A DNA stretch of 50,201 nucleotides from an uncultured Coriobacteriaceae bacterium (GCA_902786015.1 CADAAU010000021.1:1-50201), one strand, 5' to 3'. Shown: positions 25,386 to 34,994, counted from the first letter of the stretch. Notes: generated from the sequence alone by a model not told the origin. Made by a program: numbers and translations.

Positions 25386-28226
25386 CTACCACGATTTGGT
25401 AAACGCAATGACGTTGCAGTCATCATCGCGTACGTAAGAGATGTCGTCGACGTTGTTGATGACGAGTCTGATTCCAATGCCGGACTCGTTGATTCCCGTT
25501 GCGTTCTTTGGCTGCTGGTAGCCCAACGGGTCGAAGGGCACGCCCCAGTCGGTGACGCTTATAACGATTGTGCTGGGATTCGCGTTGTATGCGTAAGCGA
25601 CCTGCACCTCACCCGGCTCATCGGTGTGTTTATAGCCGTGTTTGCAGATGTTGCTAATGAGCTCCTCGACCACAAGGTCAATCTGCGATTGGACAGCTTC
25701 GGGGCACTGGAGTTGTGAAAGCTCATAGTGCATGCGAAGCCTGATCTCGTCGATGCCCTCGTTCGTGGCGAGAACGGTTATGCTGCCAGTTACCTCGGGT
25801 GGCACACCGTACTCGAGACACAGCATCGTGATGTCGTCCGACTGTTCTGCACCGTATGCCCAGCTGCGCAACTCAGACCTCAGCAAGTCGATAAGCATGT
25901 GCGGGTGCTGGTTTACATGAGCCGACAGGAAGGCTTCGAGCCTATCGTTGCCAAACTCCTCCTCGTCCACATTGAATGCCTCGTTCACGCCATCGGTATA
26001 GAGGAAGAGCTGGTCGCCAACGGAAAGCTGGATGCTGTCAGAACGATACTTTACCATGTCGAATACGCCAAGGAACAGGCCACTCTTCTTCGATAGCCAA
26101 GTCCATTTTCCGTCGTGGCGCAGCAGCGGTGGGTTGTGACCGGCGTTCACGTAGGTAAGCAATCCGCTGTGATAATCGAGCGTGGCAGCCCACACCGTAA
26201 CGAACATCCCTGCCTCGTTGCCCTGGTTCAGGTCCCAGTTGGCGCTGCGAACAGCCTCGGCGAGGTCCATGCCGCTCTTCATGTAGTTCGAAAGCTCCGA
26301 CTTTGCCGCCATCATAAAGAGGGAGGCGGGGATGCCCTTACCGCTGACGTCGGCGATCAGGAAGCCAAGCGTGTGGTCATCTATAAGGAAGAAGTCATAG
26401 AAGTCACCGCCAACCTCACGAGCCGCATTCATCGAGGCATAGATGTCGAATGCGTCAATCTCGGGGAACGGCGGGAAGGCGCTCGGCAACGCAGACTCTT
26501 GGATGGTCTTGGCCGTGACGAGGTCCCGCTCGATGCGGGTTCGCTCGTTTGCGATTGCCTGTCGAAGGGCGGCAACGGTCCGGTTGATGTCATCAGAGAG
26601 CGACGAGAACTCCGTGCTGTCTCGCACGTCCACCTGAGCCTCGAGGTCACCCGACGTGATTTGGTCGAGCGTGCCGTTAACCTGCCAGATGCTCCGTACC
26701 ACTACGTTCTTGATGAGGAGGTAGATGGCTGCAAACAGGGCGGCAAAGACCAATACCTCCATGAACGAGGTAACGAGAACGGCGAGATCGCGAGCCTGTG
26801 TGGCCTCTGCGAGGGGAAGCAGCGCTATGATTCTAAATCCCTCTACGTCGTCGTACATGGCGTAGTAGGTCTCTCCATGCAGATCGAGCTCAAACGCGGT
26901 TTGAGGCTCGTGGGCATCCGTGGCCTGCCTGAGGGTCTGTGCGTTAATGTCCGAAACGCTCTTGTCCGAGCGGAGACCGGCGATTCTGTCCGTCTGGGCG
27001 AGCACTACAAAGAAACCGTCATTTCCGATGTGCCGGTTGCGGACCGCCGACTGTACCATGGTGCCGATGTTCGTTAGGAAGTGGCTCGAATCATAGCCCA
27101 CTTGCACGAATCCGTCGGCAATGCCTACTCCTGCATACTTGCGCCACTGTGTGCTGTCGGCGGTCATGGGTTGATACTCTTGGACCAATGAAGTGGCTTC
27201 TCCGCCAGGTAAGAGCGTTAGAAAAGCTGCAGACTGCTTGCCGGAAGCCATGTCGAACCCCACGAGTGAAGGGACGTTGCTGGATACAATGATGCCCTTT
27301 TTGTCGACGACGTGAATCTCGGATACATCGACGTCGTCGGCCAGCTTTACAAGGTCGGTCCCTCTACTTCTTTCGACGTTGGGGATCGTGCCCGCGACTT
27401 GCATGGCAGACTCAAGGATTTTGTCGTCAGCGATGTCGCGTGTGTCGGATACGACGTCGGTAATCGCCAACCCAAGCGTTTTGTTTGTTTCGGATTGGAC
27501 GTTACTTTGCTGCAAGACGAAGGTAAAGCCTACCGTGGCGATAAATCCGACGGCAACGACTCCCAGCATACCGGCTTGGATTCTTTGCGATATGTCGCGT
27601 TGTCCGGTTCTTTGGAATGGCTTTTGGCCGCACGTGAGGCTGATTGCGGCCCCCGAGAGCGCGACGGAAATGGCGTTGCAAGAGATCATTGGCAGCGAGC
27701 ACGCCTGAACGACCAAGAACGCGTGCGTGGCATCGTCGAGATTGGTAAGAAACACAAGAAGCAGATGGAGCACCTCGGCGACCATGCCCACGGCAAGGGC
27801 GAGCGGCCACGAGGGCTTGCGCTCGTTAAAGAGGTAGCGATTCAAGAAGGCGCCATAGAAGCCTACGGCGATGGTTGCGACACTGCAGGCGACGCGTGTG
27901 AACATTCCGCGTCCCCAAAGCACAGAGAACCAACGCTCGATTCCGCCGATAAGACCCGCGATGATGCCGGCCGGGCTTCCGAAGTAGAGTCCGGCAACCA
28001 GAGGTGCGGCGTCGCGCACGTTCATGGTCGCATCATTTGTGTTGATGCCGAACTCGGTGCCAAAGATCGCAATGAGGCCAAATATCAAACCATAAAATAT
28101 CTGCTGCTGCCAGTAGCTAGCCTTCGCAAGCCATGACCTCTTGGCGAGCTTGGTGAGCACGACACTGGCTAGTACCGGGAGCAGCGTCGCAAAAGCAAAC
28201 TGCATCGCGATGGCGAAAGCGTACAT
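25386..28226 (-). CDS. Membrane sensor with SpoIIE (PP2C) phosphatase and HATPase (RsbW-like) domains
   Basis: A 946-residue signalling protein. Residues 1-200 hold about six helices of the 5TMR-LYT type, with the typical RDAAPLVAGLYFGSPAGI at 71-88. A further membrane helix (220-240) leads to a Cache-like extracytoplasmic domain (about 245-475), another helix (483-505) and a HAMP-like linker (about 508-570). The PP2C/SpoIIE domain shows the metal ligands in REVGGDFYD (D608) and IADVSGKG (D626), plus DDIT near 797. The C-terminal domain is a GHKL kinase like anti-sigma factors: EELISN (N859), DWG (893-895) and GIGI (916-919). Phosphatase plus kinase fits a partner-switching regulator acting on an anti-anti-sigma factor, none of which is encoded nearby. 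It is the first gene of an operon with the ClC gene. Confidence 0.9.
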   Translation of the reverse strand: MYAFAIAMQFAFATLLPVLASVVLTKLAKRSWLAKASYWQQQIFYGLIFGLIAIFGTEFGINTNDATMNVRDAAPLVAGLYFGSPAGIIAGLIGGIERWFSVLWGRGMFTRVACSVATIAVGFYGAFLNRYLFNERKPSWPLALAVGMVAEVLHLLLVFLTNLDDATHAFLVVQACSLPMISCNAISVALSGAAISLTCGQKPFQRTGQRDISQRIQAGMLGVVAVGFIATVGFTFVLQQSNVQSETNKTLGLAITDVVSDTRDIADDKILESAMQVAGTIPNVERSRGTDLVKLADDVDVSEIHVVDKKGIIVSSNVPSLVGFDMASGKQSAAFLTLLPGGEATSLVQEYQPMTADSTQWRKYAGVGIADGFVQVGYDSSHFLTNIGTMVQSAVRNRHIGNDGFFVVLAQTDRIAGLRSDKSVSDINAQTLRQATDAHEPQTAFELDLHGETYYAMYDDVEGFRIIALLPLAEATQARDLAVLVTSFMEVLVFAALFAAIYLLIKNVVVRSIWQVNGTLDQITSGDLEAQVDVRDSTEFSSLSDDINRTVAALRQAIANERTRIERDLVTAKTIQESALPSAFPPFPEIDAFDIYASMNAAREVGGDFYDFFLIDDHTLGFLIADVSGKGIPASLFMMAAKSELSNYMKSGMDLAEAVRSANWDLNQGNEAGMFVTVWAATLDYHSGLLTYVNAGHNPPLLRHDGKWTWLSKKSGLFLGVFDMVKYRSDSIQLSVGDQLFLYTDGVNEAFNVDEEEFGNDRLEAFLSAHVNQHPHMLIDLLRSELRSWAYGAEQSDDITMLCLEYGVPPEVTGSITVLATNEGIDEIRLRMHYELSQLQCPEAVQSQIDLVVEELISNICKHGYKHTDEPGEVQVAYAYNANPSTIVISVTDWGVPFDPLGYQQPKNATGINESGIGIRLVINNVDDISYVRDDDCNVIAFTKSW

Positions 28227-28283
28227 AGGTGAGTCCCTCTTTTCGTGCTCGGGCGCGGAAATCTGTAGACGGTATTACTGTGA

Positions 28284-28289
28284 ATTATA
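28284..28289 (-). promoter_or_regulatory. Candidate -10 box of the SpoIIE-ClC operon
   Basis: TATAAT on the minus strand, about 58 bp upstream of the start codon. No convincing -35 hexamer was found. Confidence 0.35.
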
Positions 28290-28378
28290 CCCGAGCAGTG
28301 CGCGTGTGGCCGTATGACCCTGTGGACAAATCGAAATGAATTCAAGCCCATTGTTACTGTTTGCTGTTCACCCCTGGA

Positions 28379-28425
28379 GGCAGGCGATGGGGAGGCAGGC
28401 AAAGGGGGCAACCCCATCGCCTGCC
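28379..28425. terminator. Hairpin after the HAD gene
   Basis: GGCAGGCGATGGGG (28379-28392) is the exact complement of CCCCATCGCCTGCC (28412-28425). It sits 27 bp beyond the stop of the leftward HAD gene and probably ends that transcript, although a T-run is missing on that strand. Confidence 0.5.
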
Positions 28426-28451
28426 CTGTTCTCACTGCCTAGCCGCCAAGC

Positions 28452-28925
28452 TCATTCGAGCATAGAGAGTGCTTGCGAGAAGTGTGGTTGCCGAATGCCG
28501 TTGCTGTTCTCGACCAGGACCAAGTGGCCTTCCGCGATTTCGGGTCTCGCCTCAAAGCGCGCGCGATCGTCGATGATGGCGTACGCCTCACAGGGGTGCT
28601 TTTCGAGCCATGCGCCAATCTCGGCCGAACGGTCACCTCCGGGAAGTGATGGCGTCACGTCGGTAACGGGAGCCCCAAACGCTTCGAGTTGACGCAACAG
28701 GTTGCCCACGATCGCGTCGAGGACGGGGTCGTTCGAGTCGAGGTCCGCACGCCAGCTGGACGAAAGCACCACCTGGGCACCGGTGCGGGCGACGAGCTGG
28801 CCGAGGTATGCGAGTGAAACGCGGTCGTAGCGATACTCCTCGGGTTCGCGCCAGAGTTCTCTGTTGGCCCTAAAGCTCGTGGGCGTGGCAATGACTCCGT
28901 CGATGTCCAAAAAGATTGCTTTCAT
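28452..28925 (-). CDS. HAD-superfamily phosphatase-like protein (HAD_SAK_2-like)
   Basis: A 157-residue HAD-fold protein. The N-terminal FLDIDGVI has the nucleophile D7 and acid D9, SSSWR near residue 65 supplies motif II, and AIIDDRA near 127 supplies the acidic motif IV. It matches the short HAD variety found in RNA-repair proteins and many stand-alone proteins of unknown substrate. I start it at 28925, the Met directly before KAIFLDIDG, five nt after GGAG; an upstream in-frame ATG at 28952 would add nine unrelated residues. It begins 10 bp after the stop of the TRIC-type gene, so the two form a short leftward operon. Confidence 0.8.
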   Translation of the reverse strand: MKAIFLDIDGVIATPTSFRANRELWREPEEYRYDRVSLAYLGQLVARTGAQVVLSSSWRADLDSNDPVLDAIVGNLLRQLEAFGAPVTDVTPSLPGGDRSAEIGAWLEKHPCEAYAIIDDRARFEARPEIAEGHLVLVENSNGIRQPHFSQALSMLE

Positions 28926-28935
28926 CTGGTCTCCG

Positions 28936-29625
28936 TCACTCCTCGCTGTCATCGTTTCGTGCTACGTTGCGTACCTTGCGCACTGCTCGCTTCCCGGTGC
29001 TGACGACCGCGGGTTCGAGATCCACGTTTGCGGGCGTCACGAGGTCGAGTCGCAAAGAAAGCCTTCGGAGCAGAAGGACGACGGCGATCGATATGACCGT
29101 GGAGACCGTTTGGTCCGCATTGATGACGCTTATGCAAACGAAGTAGGCCAAAGATCCCGCGACCGCACAAAGCGCGTAGAAGTTCGAAGGCCTAAAGACG
29201 TGCGGCACCTCTCCCATGAACACGTCGCGGAGCATGCCGCCGCCGACACCCGTGATGACACCCATGAGCACGATTGCCGACATGTGCAGTCCCGCTGTGA
29301 TGGCCTTGTCGGTGCCTGCGACCACATAGAGCGCGACCGACATCATGTCCACCCATTCGTACAGGTTGGGGAAGCGCTGTATGGTGCTCGGAAAAAGAAA
29401 GCCTATCAGTGCGGTGAGAACGCACAGAGGAATCGCGAGTGGAGACTCGAGCGCGTAGACGCTACCGGTTTGCATGATGGCATCGCGCAACAAGCCGCCG
29501 CCGAGGGCGCAAATGAGGCACATGGCAATGAACCCCACAAGGTCAAGGCTGTACTTCTTTCCCACAAGCACGCCCGCAAATGCTCCTACGACCACGGCGG
29601 AAAGATCGAGCCACCCAGGTATCAC
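28936..29625 (-). CDS. TRIC/UPF0126-family membrane channel
   Basis: A 229-residue membrane protein with seven hydrophobic helices arranged as two three-helix repeats plus one. Each repeat carries the family hallmark: GGGLLRD in the first and GGGMLRD in the second. The fold is that of trimeric intracellular cation channels; bacterial members conduct K+ or Na+, and some have been linked to glycine transport. I prefer the GTG at 29625 because GAGGAGG lies 5 nt upstream and it starts just before helix 1; an ATG at 29682 would give 248 residues. The C-terminal 30 residues are basic and cytoplasmic. It is transcribed divergently from the M4 protease gene. Confidence 0.85.
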   Translation of the reverse strand: MIPGWLDLSAVVVGAFAGVLVGKKYSLDLVGFIAMCLICALGGGLLRDAIMQTGSVYALESPLAIPLCVLTALIGFLFPSTIQRFPNLYEWVDMMSVALYVVAGTDKAITAGLHMSAIVLMGVITGVGGGMLRDVFMGEVPHVFRPSNFYALCAVAGSLAYFVCISVINADQTVSTVISIAVVLLLRRLSLRLDLVTPANVDLEPAVVSTGKRAVRKVRNVARNDDSEE

Positions 29626-29717
29626 AACGGCCTCCTCGCTCCCGACACCCGTTGCCAAGGATACCCCTTTGTGATGCCTCATGTGCCGGGCGGCCTTCTT
29701 CGGGAAGTCTGACGTCT

Positions 29718-29739
29718 ATGATATATTAGTCGATATCAT
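29718..29739. promoter_or_regulatory. Inverted repeat over a -10-like box between divergent genes
   Basis: ATGATAT (29718-29724) and ATATCAT (29733-29739) are perfect 7-bp arms with an 8-bp spacer. TATATT at 29722-29727 could be the -10 of the M4 protease gene, which starts 40 bp downstream. The site lies between two divergent genes and could be an operator for one or both. Confidence 0.4.
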
Positions 29740-29766
29740 TGATACAAAAGAAAGAGGGGTGTTTTC

Positions 29767-31869
29767 GTGACCAACTGGAGAAGGCGGTATGCGCCTACCA
29801 TTCTTGCGTCAATCATACTTGCGTTTGTTTTGGTCGGCGCCACTGGATGTGGCGCTCCGCAGACCAGCGCGCCATCCGATGGGACGGGCGAAATCACCGC
29901 GAAGGACGAAGGCACACAGAGCACGGATGCCGGGTCGACCGAGAGTTCGGAGGGCGTGTACGACAAGGCGCTTTCTGGCGAAGGCGTGGTGTCGACTTTC
30001 ATTCACGAGGACTTCTTTGATGGCAAGGTAACGGACGCTGACTCGGCACTCAAAGCTATCGAGAGCGTCAAGTATCGTATCGGTGGCGACGAAACCACTA
30101 AGCTCGAGATTGAGTCCCAGAATGTCGTGGAAGGTGGCCTTTCGTACTACATCTTTAGGCAGCGGGCGGGTGACATGCTGGTTCACTCCGCATGCGTCAA
30201 AGTCATAGTAAACAAGGACCAGAAGGCGATTGGACTGCTGAGCGCCATTTTGCCTGACGTAAAGGCTCCTGAACTGGAGAAGTGGGGTGTAACGCAGCAG
30301 CAGGCCGAGGACGCCGTGCGCAAGCACCTAGAAGGTGAGGGCGTCAAGGACGTGGACATCCTGAGCGACGCCAGCGAGCAGACAATCATCCCCCTCGAGG
30401 ATGTGGCTGAGCACTATCGCTACGCATGGGTGGTCTATACCAAGAACTACCTCGATGACTTCGAGATGGCCTACCTTGCGCACTATATAAACGAGGATGG
30501 TGACTACCTCTATGCCATTCCCGTGGTGGAGCCCAACAATTCCGAGGCTCTGTCTGGCGATACCGCCAACTGGGACTTCGATGCCATGGAAGCGGGCGAG
30601 GAGTCTTTTTCGGTCAAGCTGCACGACGATTCAAGCAAAGAGATAACGGTGCCCGTGCTCAAGGAGGACGAGGATTCAAAGAACGAGATTCTCGCCGATC
30701 CCAAGCGCAAGATCCTGTGTGCGGACTATGCTGAGTACATAAACAGCCAAAATATTGTTCCCTGCCAGTCGGAGGACAAATCCTTTGACAACTACGACCT
30801 CCTTGCCTACGAGACGTTCATTCGCGTATGGGACTTCTTCGACGCGATGGGATGGAAGGGTCCGGATTCCAATGGAACGCCCACGCTGCTGCTCATGAAC
30901 TATGTGAACGCGCAGGGTGAGCCCGAGGATCAAGCGTTTTATGCCGGCCGCCAGAACGGCTTCCAAGTGTTTGCGTTCAACCACGTGAATCCCGACGGCG
31001 AAAACATCGACATTATTGGTCACGAGTTCACGCATTGCGTCACCGGCACGACCATGACCACGAACCTGTACCTCAATGACTACGGCGCAATCAACGAAGG
31101 CATGAGCGACGTTATAGGCAATCTCGTAGAAATGCTCGTCGAGGACAGGCCCGACGGTGCATGGTTGCTTGGCGAGGGTTCGGGCGAAGAGCGGACGCTG
31201 CGTTCGATGAAGGACCCGCACGCATACAACCAGCCCGAGTTCGCGTGGGATACCTACTATGCTCCCGCCGCGATTGAGGCTACCGATCTCAACGACAACG
31301 GCGGCGTTCACATCAACTCCTCCCTGCTCAACATCGTGTCGTACAAGCTCAATCAGGCCGGCATGAAGCCGGAAGAGCAGCGAAACTTCTGGATGAACGT
31401 TGCCTTGGCAATGACACCGCGCATGGACTTCCCCCAGATGGCAGAATTCCTCCCGTGGTGCATGGAGCAGACGGAGTACCTGCAGTATGTCGATGCCCTC
31501 AAGAAGGCGATAGAGGAAGCCAAATACACCGTCACAACCGACCCCGAGACCCTTGTTGCGGGAAGCGGTGCCGTAAAGGTTGAGTTTACCGACGAGCAGT
31601 TGTGCAAAGACGGCTACGTGCGCGTAGCGCTCGTGCCGTCATCGGGCGAGGGCGAGATTGGCAGCTGGCCACCCATCGGTTCGCAGACCGCTCGGGTGAC
31701 GGCTCCCGCAGGCGAGTATTATGCGGCGGTGATCATTGCCAAGGACGGCGAAGAACAGACGCTCGCCTACGATGGCAGCGGGTGGAGCACAGCCGATCCG
31801 GAAGGGCTCGACGAAAAGAGCATCGTGCACATTGAGGACGGCAAGACTTTGGAGCTGCCTTCCGTGTGA
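29767..31869 (+). CDS. M4-family (thermolysin-like) metalloprotease lipoprotein
   Basis: A 700-residue secreted zinc protease tethered as a lipoprotein: signal peptide ending in GATGC with the lipidated Cys at 28, and an acidic linker to about 70. Residues about 75-260 form the FTP/PepSY-like propeptide. The catalytic domain has HEFTH with H419, E420 and H423, the third ligand E444 in INEGMSD twenty residues on, as in thermolysin, and H515 in GGVHINSSLLN, matching the catalytic His of the family. All active-site residues are present. The C-terminal part from about 590 is an extra beta-rich domain. GTG start with AAAGAGGGG upstream. It is a single-gene unit; the dispersed palindrome at 31923 follows. 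Confidence 0.93.
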   Translation: MTNWRRRYAPTILASIILAFVLVGATGCGAPQTSAPSDGTGEITAKDEGTQSTDAGSTESSEGVYDKALSGEGVVSTFIHEDFFDGKVTDADSALKAIESVKYRIGGDETTKLEIESQNVVEGGLSYYIFRQRAGDMLVHSACVKVIVNKDQKAIGLLSAILPDVKAPELEKWGVTQQQAEDAVRKHLEGEGVKDVDILSDASEQTIIPLEDVAEHYRYAWVVYTKNYLDDFEMAYLAHYINEDGDYLYAIPVVEPNNSEALSGDTANWDFDAMEAGEESFSVKLHDDSSKEITVPVLKEDEDSKNEILADPKRKILCADYAEYINSQNIVPCQSEDKSFDNYDLLAYETFIRVWDFFDAMGWKGPDSNGTPTLLLMNYVNAQGEPEDQAFYAGRQNGFQVFAFNHVNPDGENIDIIGHEFTHCVTGTTMTTNLYLNDYGAINEGMSDVIGNLVEMLVEDRPDGAWLLGEGSGEERTLRSMKDPHAYNQPEFAWDTYYAPAAIEATDLNDNGGVHINSSLLNIVSYKLNQAGMKPEEQRNFWMNVALAMTPRMDFPQMAEFLPWCMEQTEYLQYVDALKKAIEEAKYTVTTDPETLVAGSGAVKVEFTDEQLCKDGYVRVALVPSSGEGEIGSWPPIGSQTARVTAPAGEYYAAVIIAKDGEEQTLAYDGSGWSTADPEGLDEKSIVHIEDGKTLELPSV

Positions 31870-31922
31870 CGTTGGCGTCACATAGACAAAGCGAATAGAG
31901 GCAGATCAGACGGACCGGCCGC

Positions 31923-32015
31923 GGAACGGGGCTCCCGGGGAGCTTGTTCCACGGCACGAGTCTGTCGCGGGCTCCGCCCCGAGGCGCAGAACTAACTCCC
32001 CGGGAGCCCCGTTCC
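31923..32015. repeat. Complete copy of a dispersed palindromic repeat (93 bp)
   Basis: The ends are an exact 20-bp inverted repeat, GGAACGGGGCTCCCGGGGAG and its complement, followed inside by GTT/AAC; the centre is a different GC-rich hairpin. Related copies occur at 36238 and 50139. Each copy is intergenic. No coding capacity. The gap to the next gene (32016-32286) otherwise holds a small palindrome, GTTATA-N6-TATAAC at 32115-32132, which may belong to the promoter of the next gene. Confidence 0.85.
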
Positions 32016-32286
32016 ACCCACTGCCCGATCGGACGGCCTGTAACCGTGTGTAAACAGTTGATAACATATGCTCGGCCTCAGTGTTTCGCTCGTGTGACGA
32101 GCCGCTGCGCAATCGTTATAAGGTGGTATAACTCCATCCATGAATTACTGCACTGGGACATCTTCGCTTTTGGGCCTGCTACTTCTGTAGGCGTCTCCGC
32201 ATGCAAGCGGTGGCGCCCATAACCCCTTTTTGCAGATTTGTTTTGTGTCCCGTGTAACCCTTGTCCAGAAACGGAGAAATCTCCCC

Positions 32287-34929
32287 ATGAAGCTCTCGTT
32301 CTCTACCATTGGTTGTCCAGCCTACGTATGGACCGACATCTATCCCATGGCCAAGGACCTGGGATTTGACGGAATAGAGATTCGCGGAGTCGCGGGCAAC
32401 GAATACGCGCCTGCGACGCGTCCGTTCATCCCGCGCCAGCGTCAGCGCACGCGTAGCCAGCTTGACCGTCTGGGTCTCGAGATATCGTGCTTCTCTACCA
32501 GCTGCGAGCTATACGACGAGGCCCATCGGTTGGAGACGCTCGATCAGGTTATGGAGTACCTTGAGCTCGCGAGCGAGATCGGGTCGCCGTTCGTGCGCGT
32601 GCTGTTGGCGCGCGAATTCGAGCCTCGTGGCTTCGACGATGACGATTCGGTGATTGCCGCGCTACAGCAGATGGCCGACGTGGCCTCCATCTACGATGTG
32701 TGCGTCCTCGTGGAGACGGGTTCCGACTATGCCGACACGGCACGACTGGCGTGCGTGCTCGATGCCGTGGACTCTCCCTATGTGGGGGCCTTGTGGGACA
32801 TGCAGCATCCGTACAGGTTGTTTGGCGAGGACCCCAGCACCTCAATCGCAAACTTGGGCGGGCACCTAAGGTACTGCCAGATCAAGGACTCCATCGTGGA
32901 GGACGGACATATTCGTTACAAGATGATGGGCGAGGGCGATATGCCGCTCGTGCAGATGCTCGATGCCTTGCGTGATTCGGGCTATGACGGGTACGTGTCC
33001 TTCGAATGGCCCCGCAAGTGGGCGCGCGAGGTTGCCGTGGGCGAGCCCGGCATCGTGTTCCCGCAGTTCATCAACTACATGCACAGCTATCTTTTGGGCG
33101 AGGGTACGCAACGGGTCGTGGAGCGGCTGGCCGAGCCGCGTCGTGTAGACACGGCAATGGCGCAGGTTTCCTCTGCTGGTGCGTTGCAGCATTCGCTCAC
33201 TAACGACGGGACGTATCCCTGGCCTAAGGAACACCTCATCGACTTTACGTTCCCACAGGTGCTTGACCACATCTGTGAGCTGTATCCCGAGCAATATGCG
33301 TTTCGCTACACCGAACCCGACAGCTACTATAACCCGGAACCCGACGAGGGTGGCGAGTACTACGTGCGTACGTATCCGCAGTTCCGCGACGATGTGAACG
33401 AGTTTGCCCGTGCGCTTATTGCCATGGGTGTGCGTCCTGGCGACAAGGTGGCCATTTGGGCGTCCAACGTCCCGCAGTGGTATCTGACGTTCTGGGCTGC
33501 CGTCAAGATTGGCGCCGTGTTGGTTACCGTAAACACGGGATACAAGATTCACGAGCTGGAATACCTGCTCAAGCAGTCCGACACCCACACGCTCGTGATG
33601 ATTGATGCGTACAAGGGGACGAGCTATCTGGACATAGTGGATGAGCTCGTTCCTCAGCTGGTAGGATCGAGGCCGGGCGAGTGGGCGAGCGAGAAGCTGC
33701 CGTTCCTGCGCAACATCATCACCATCGACGGGCCGCATGACGGCTGCCACTCGTGGGGAGAGGCCCTTGCGCTGGGGTCTTCGCAGCTGCAGGGGGAGGT
33801 CGACCGCCGCTGTGCAAACATCGACAAGCACGACGTGTGCAACATGCAGTACACGAGCGGTACCACGGGCTTCCCCAAGGGCGTCATGCTCACGCACTAC
33901 AACGTGGTAAACAACGGCAAGGCCATCGGCGACTGCATGGACCTATCCACGGGCGAGCGCATGATGATCCAGGTGCCCATGTTCCACTGCTTTGGCATGG
34001 TGCTGGCCATGACGGCTTCCATGACGCACGGCACGACGATGAGTCCGATTCCCATCTTCTCGCCGCGCCGTTCGCTGGCATGCATCAATCGCGAGAAGAT
34101 CACCTGCTTCCATGGCGTGCCTACCATGTTCATTGCCATGATGAATACGCACCCCGCCTTCGAGGAGACGGACTTCTCGAGCATGCGTACGGGCATCATG
34201 GCTGGTAGCCCGTGCCCCATCGAGAAGATGCGCGAGGTCATCGACCGCATGAACATGAAGGAGATCTGCATCACCTACGGACAGACCGAGGCGTCGCCGG
34301 CGACCACCATGAGCAAGACCACCGATACGGTGGAGCAGCGTGTCACCACCGTTGGTCTGCCCATCTTTGGCGTGGAGACAAAGATCATCGATCCCGAGAC
34401 GGGCGAGGAGCTGGGCGACAACGAGCCGGGCGAGTTCTGCAGCCGCGGTTACAACACCATGAAGGGCTACTACAAGATGCCCGAGGCCACAGCCGCAGCC
34501 ATTGACGAGGACGGTTGGTTGCACTCCGGCGACATTCTGTTGCGCCAGTCGGACGGGTATTACCGCGTGACGGGCCGCCTTAAGGACATGATCATTCGCG
34601 GTGGCGAGAACGTGTATCCCAAGGAGATTGAGGACTTCCTGTACACCTTCCCCAAGACCAAGGACGTGCAGGTAATCGGCGTGCCCGACAAGGTGTACGG
34701 CGAGGCCGTGTGCGCCGAGATCATCCTCAAGGAGGGCGAGACGGCCACCGAGGAGGAGGTCAAGGAGTTCTGTATGGCGCGCGTTGCCAAGGAAAAGGTG
34801 CCTCAGTACGTGGTGTTCGTGGACAGCTATCCTATGAACGAGGCGGGGAAGATCCAGAAGTACAAAATGCGCGAAGAGGCCGTCGACTTGCTCGGCCTGC
34901 AGGACGCGGCAAATATCAAAACGGCATAA
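32287..34929 (+). CDS. Fusion of a sugar-phosphate-isomerase-like TIM barrel and an acyl-CoA synthetase
   Basis: An 899-residue cytoplasmic two-domain enzyme. Residues 1-270 are a xylose-isomerase-like TIM barrel; metal-ligand motifs of the family are visible: VLVETGSD, LWDMQHP and SFEWPRKW. Residues about 330-890 are a complete adenylate-forming (AMP-binding) domain with YTSGTTGFPKGV (TSGTTG at 523-528), GQTEASPA, DGWLHSGDI, TGRLKDMIIRGGENVYP and the C-terminal GKIQK lysine. It most resembles medium/long-chain fatty-acyl-CoA ligases. The two activities have no obvious shared pathway; carboxylic acids derived from sugars or inositol are one possibility. GGAGAAA upstream supports the start. 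No frameshift or stop separates the domains, and a terminator follows. Confidence 0.9.
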   Translation: MKLSFSTIGCPAYVWTDIYPMAKDLGFDGIEIRGVAGNEYAPATRPFIPRQRQRTRSQLDRLGLEISCFSTSCELYDEAHRLETLDQVMEYLELASEIGSPFVRVLLAREFEPRGFDDDDSVIAALQQMADVASIYDVCVLVETGSDYADTARLACVLDAVDSPYVGALWDMQHPYRLFGEDPSTSIANLGGHLRYCQIKDSIVEDGHIRYKMMGEGDMPLVQMLDALRDSGYDGYVSFEWPRKWAREVAVGEPGIVFPQFINYMHSYLLGEGTQRVVERLAEPRRVDTAMAQVSSAGALQHSLTNDGTYPWPKEHLIDFTFPQVLDHICELYPEQYAFRYTEPDSYYNPEPDEGGEYYVRTYPQFRDDVNEFARALIAMGVRPGDKVAIWASNVPQWYLTFWAAVKIGAVLVTVNTGYKIHELEYLLKQSDTHTLVMIDAYKGTSYLDIVDELVPQLVGSRPGEWASEKLPFLRNIITIDGPHDGCHSWGEALALGSSQLQGEVDRRCANIDKHDVCNMQYTSGTTGFPKGVMLTHYNVVNNGKAIGDCMDLSTGERMMIQVPMFHCFGMVLAMTASMTHGTTMSPIPIFSPRRSLACINREKITCFHGVPTMFIAMMNTHPAFEETDFSSMRTGIMAGSPCPIEKMREVIDRMNMKEICITYGQTEASPATTMSKTTDTVEQRVTTVGLPIFGVETKIIDPETGEELGDNEPGEFCSRGYNTMKGYYKMPEATAAAIDEDGWLHSGDILLRQSDGYYRVTGRLKDMIIRGGENVYPKEIEDFLYTFPKTKDVQVIGVPDKVYGEAVCAEIILKEGETATEEEVKEFCMARVAKEKVPQYVVFVDSYPMNEAGKIQKYKMREEAVDLLGLQDAANIKTA

Positions 34930-34954
34930 TCTGGCAATCAGAGCTGTTTTTCAC

Positions 34955-34994
34955 GGCGCCAAGCGAAATACGGCTTTCGTTTGGCGCCTCTTTT
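34955..34994 (+). terminator. Terminator after the fusion gene
   Basis: GGCGCCAAGCGAAA pairs with TTTCGTTTGGCGCC (one G-T pair), followed by TCTTTT. Confidence 0.85.
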
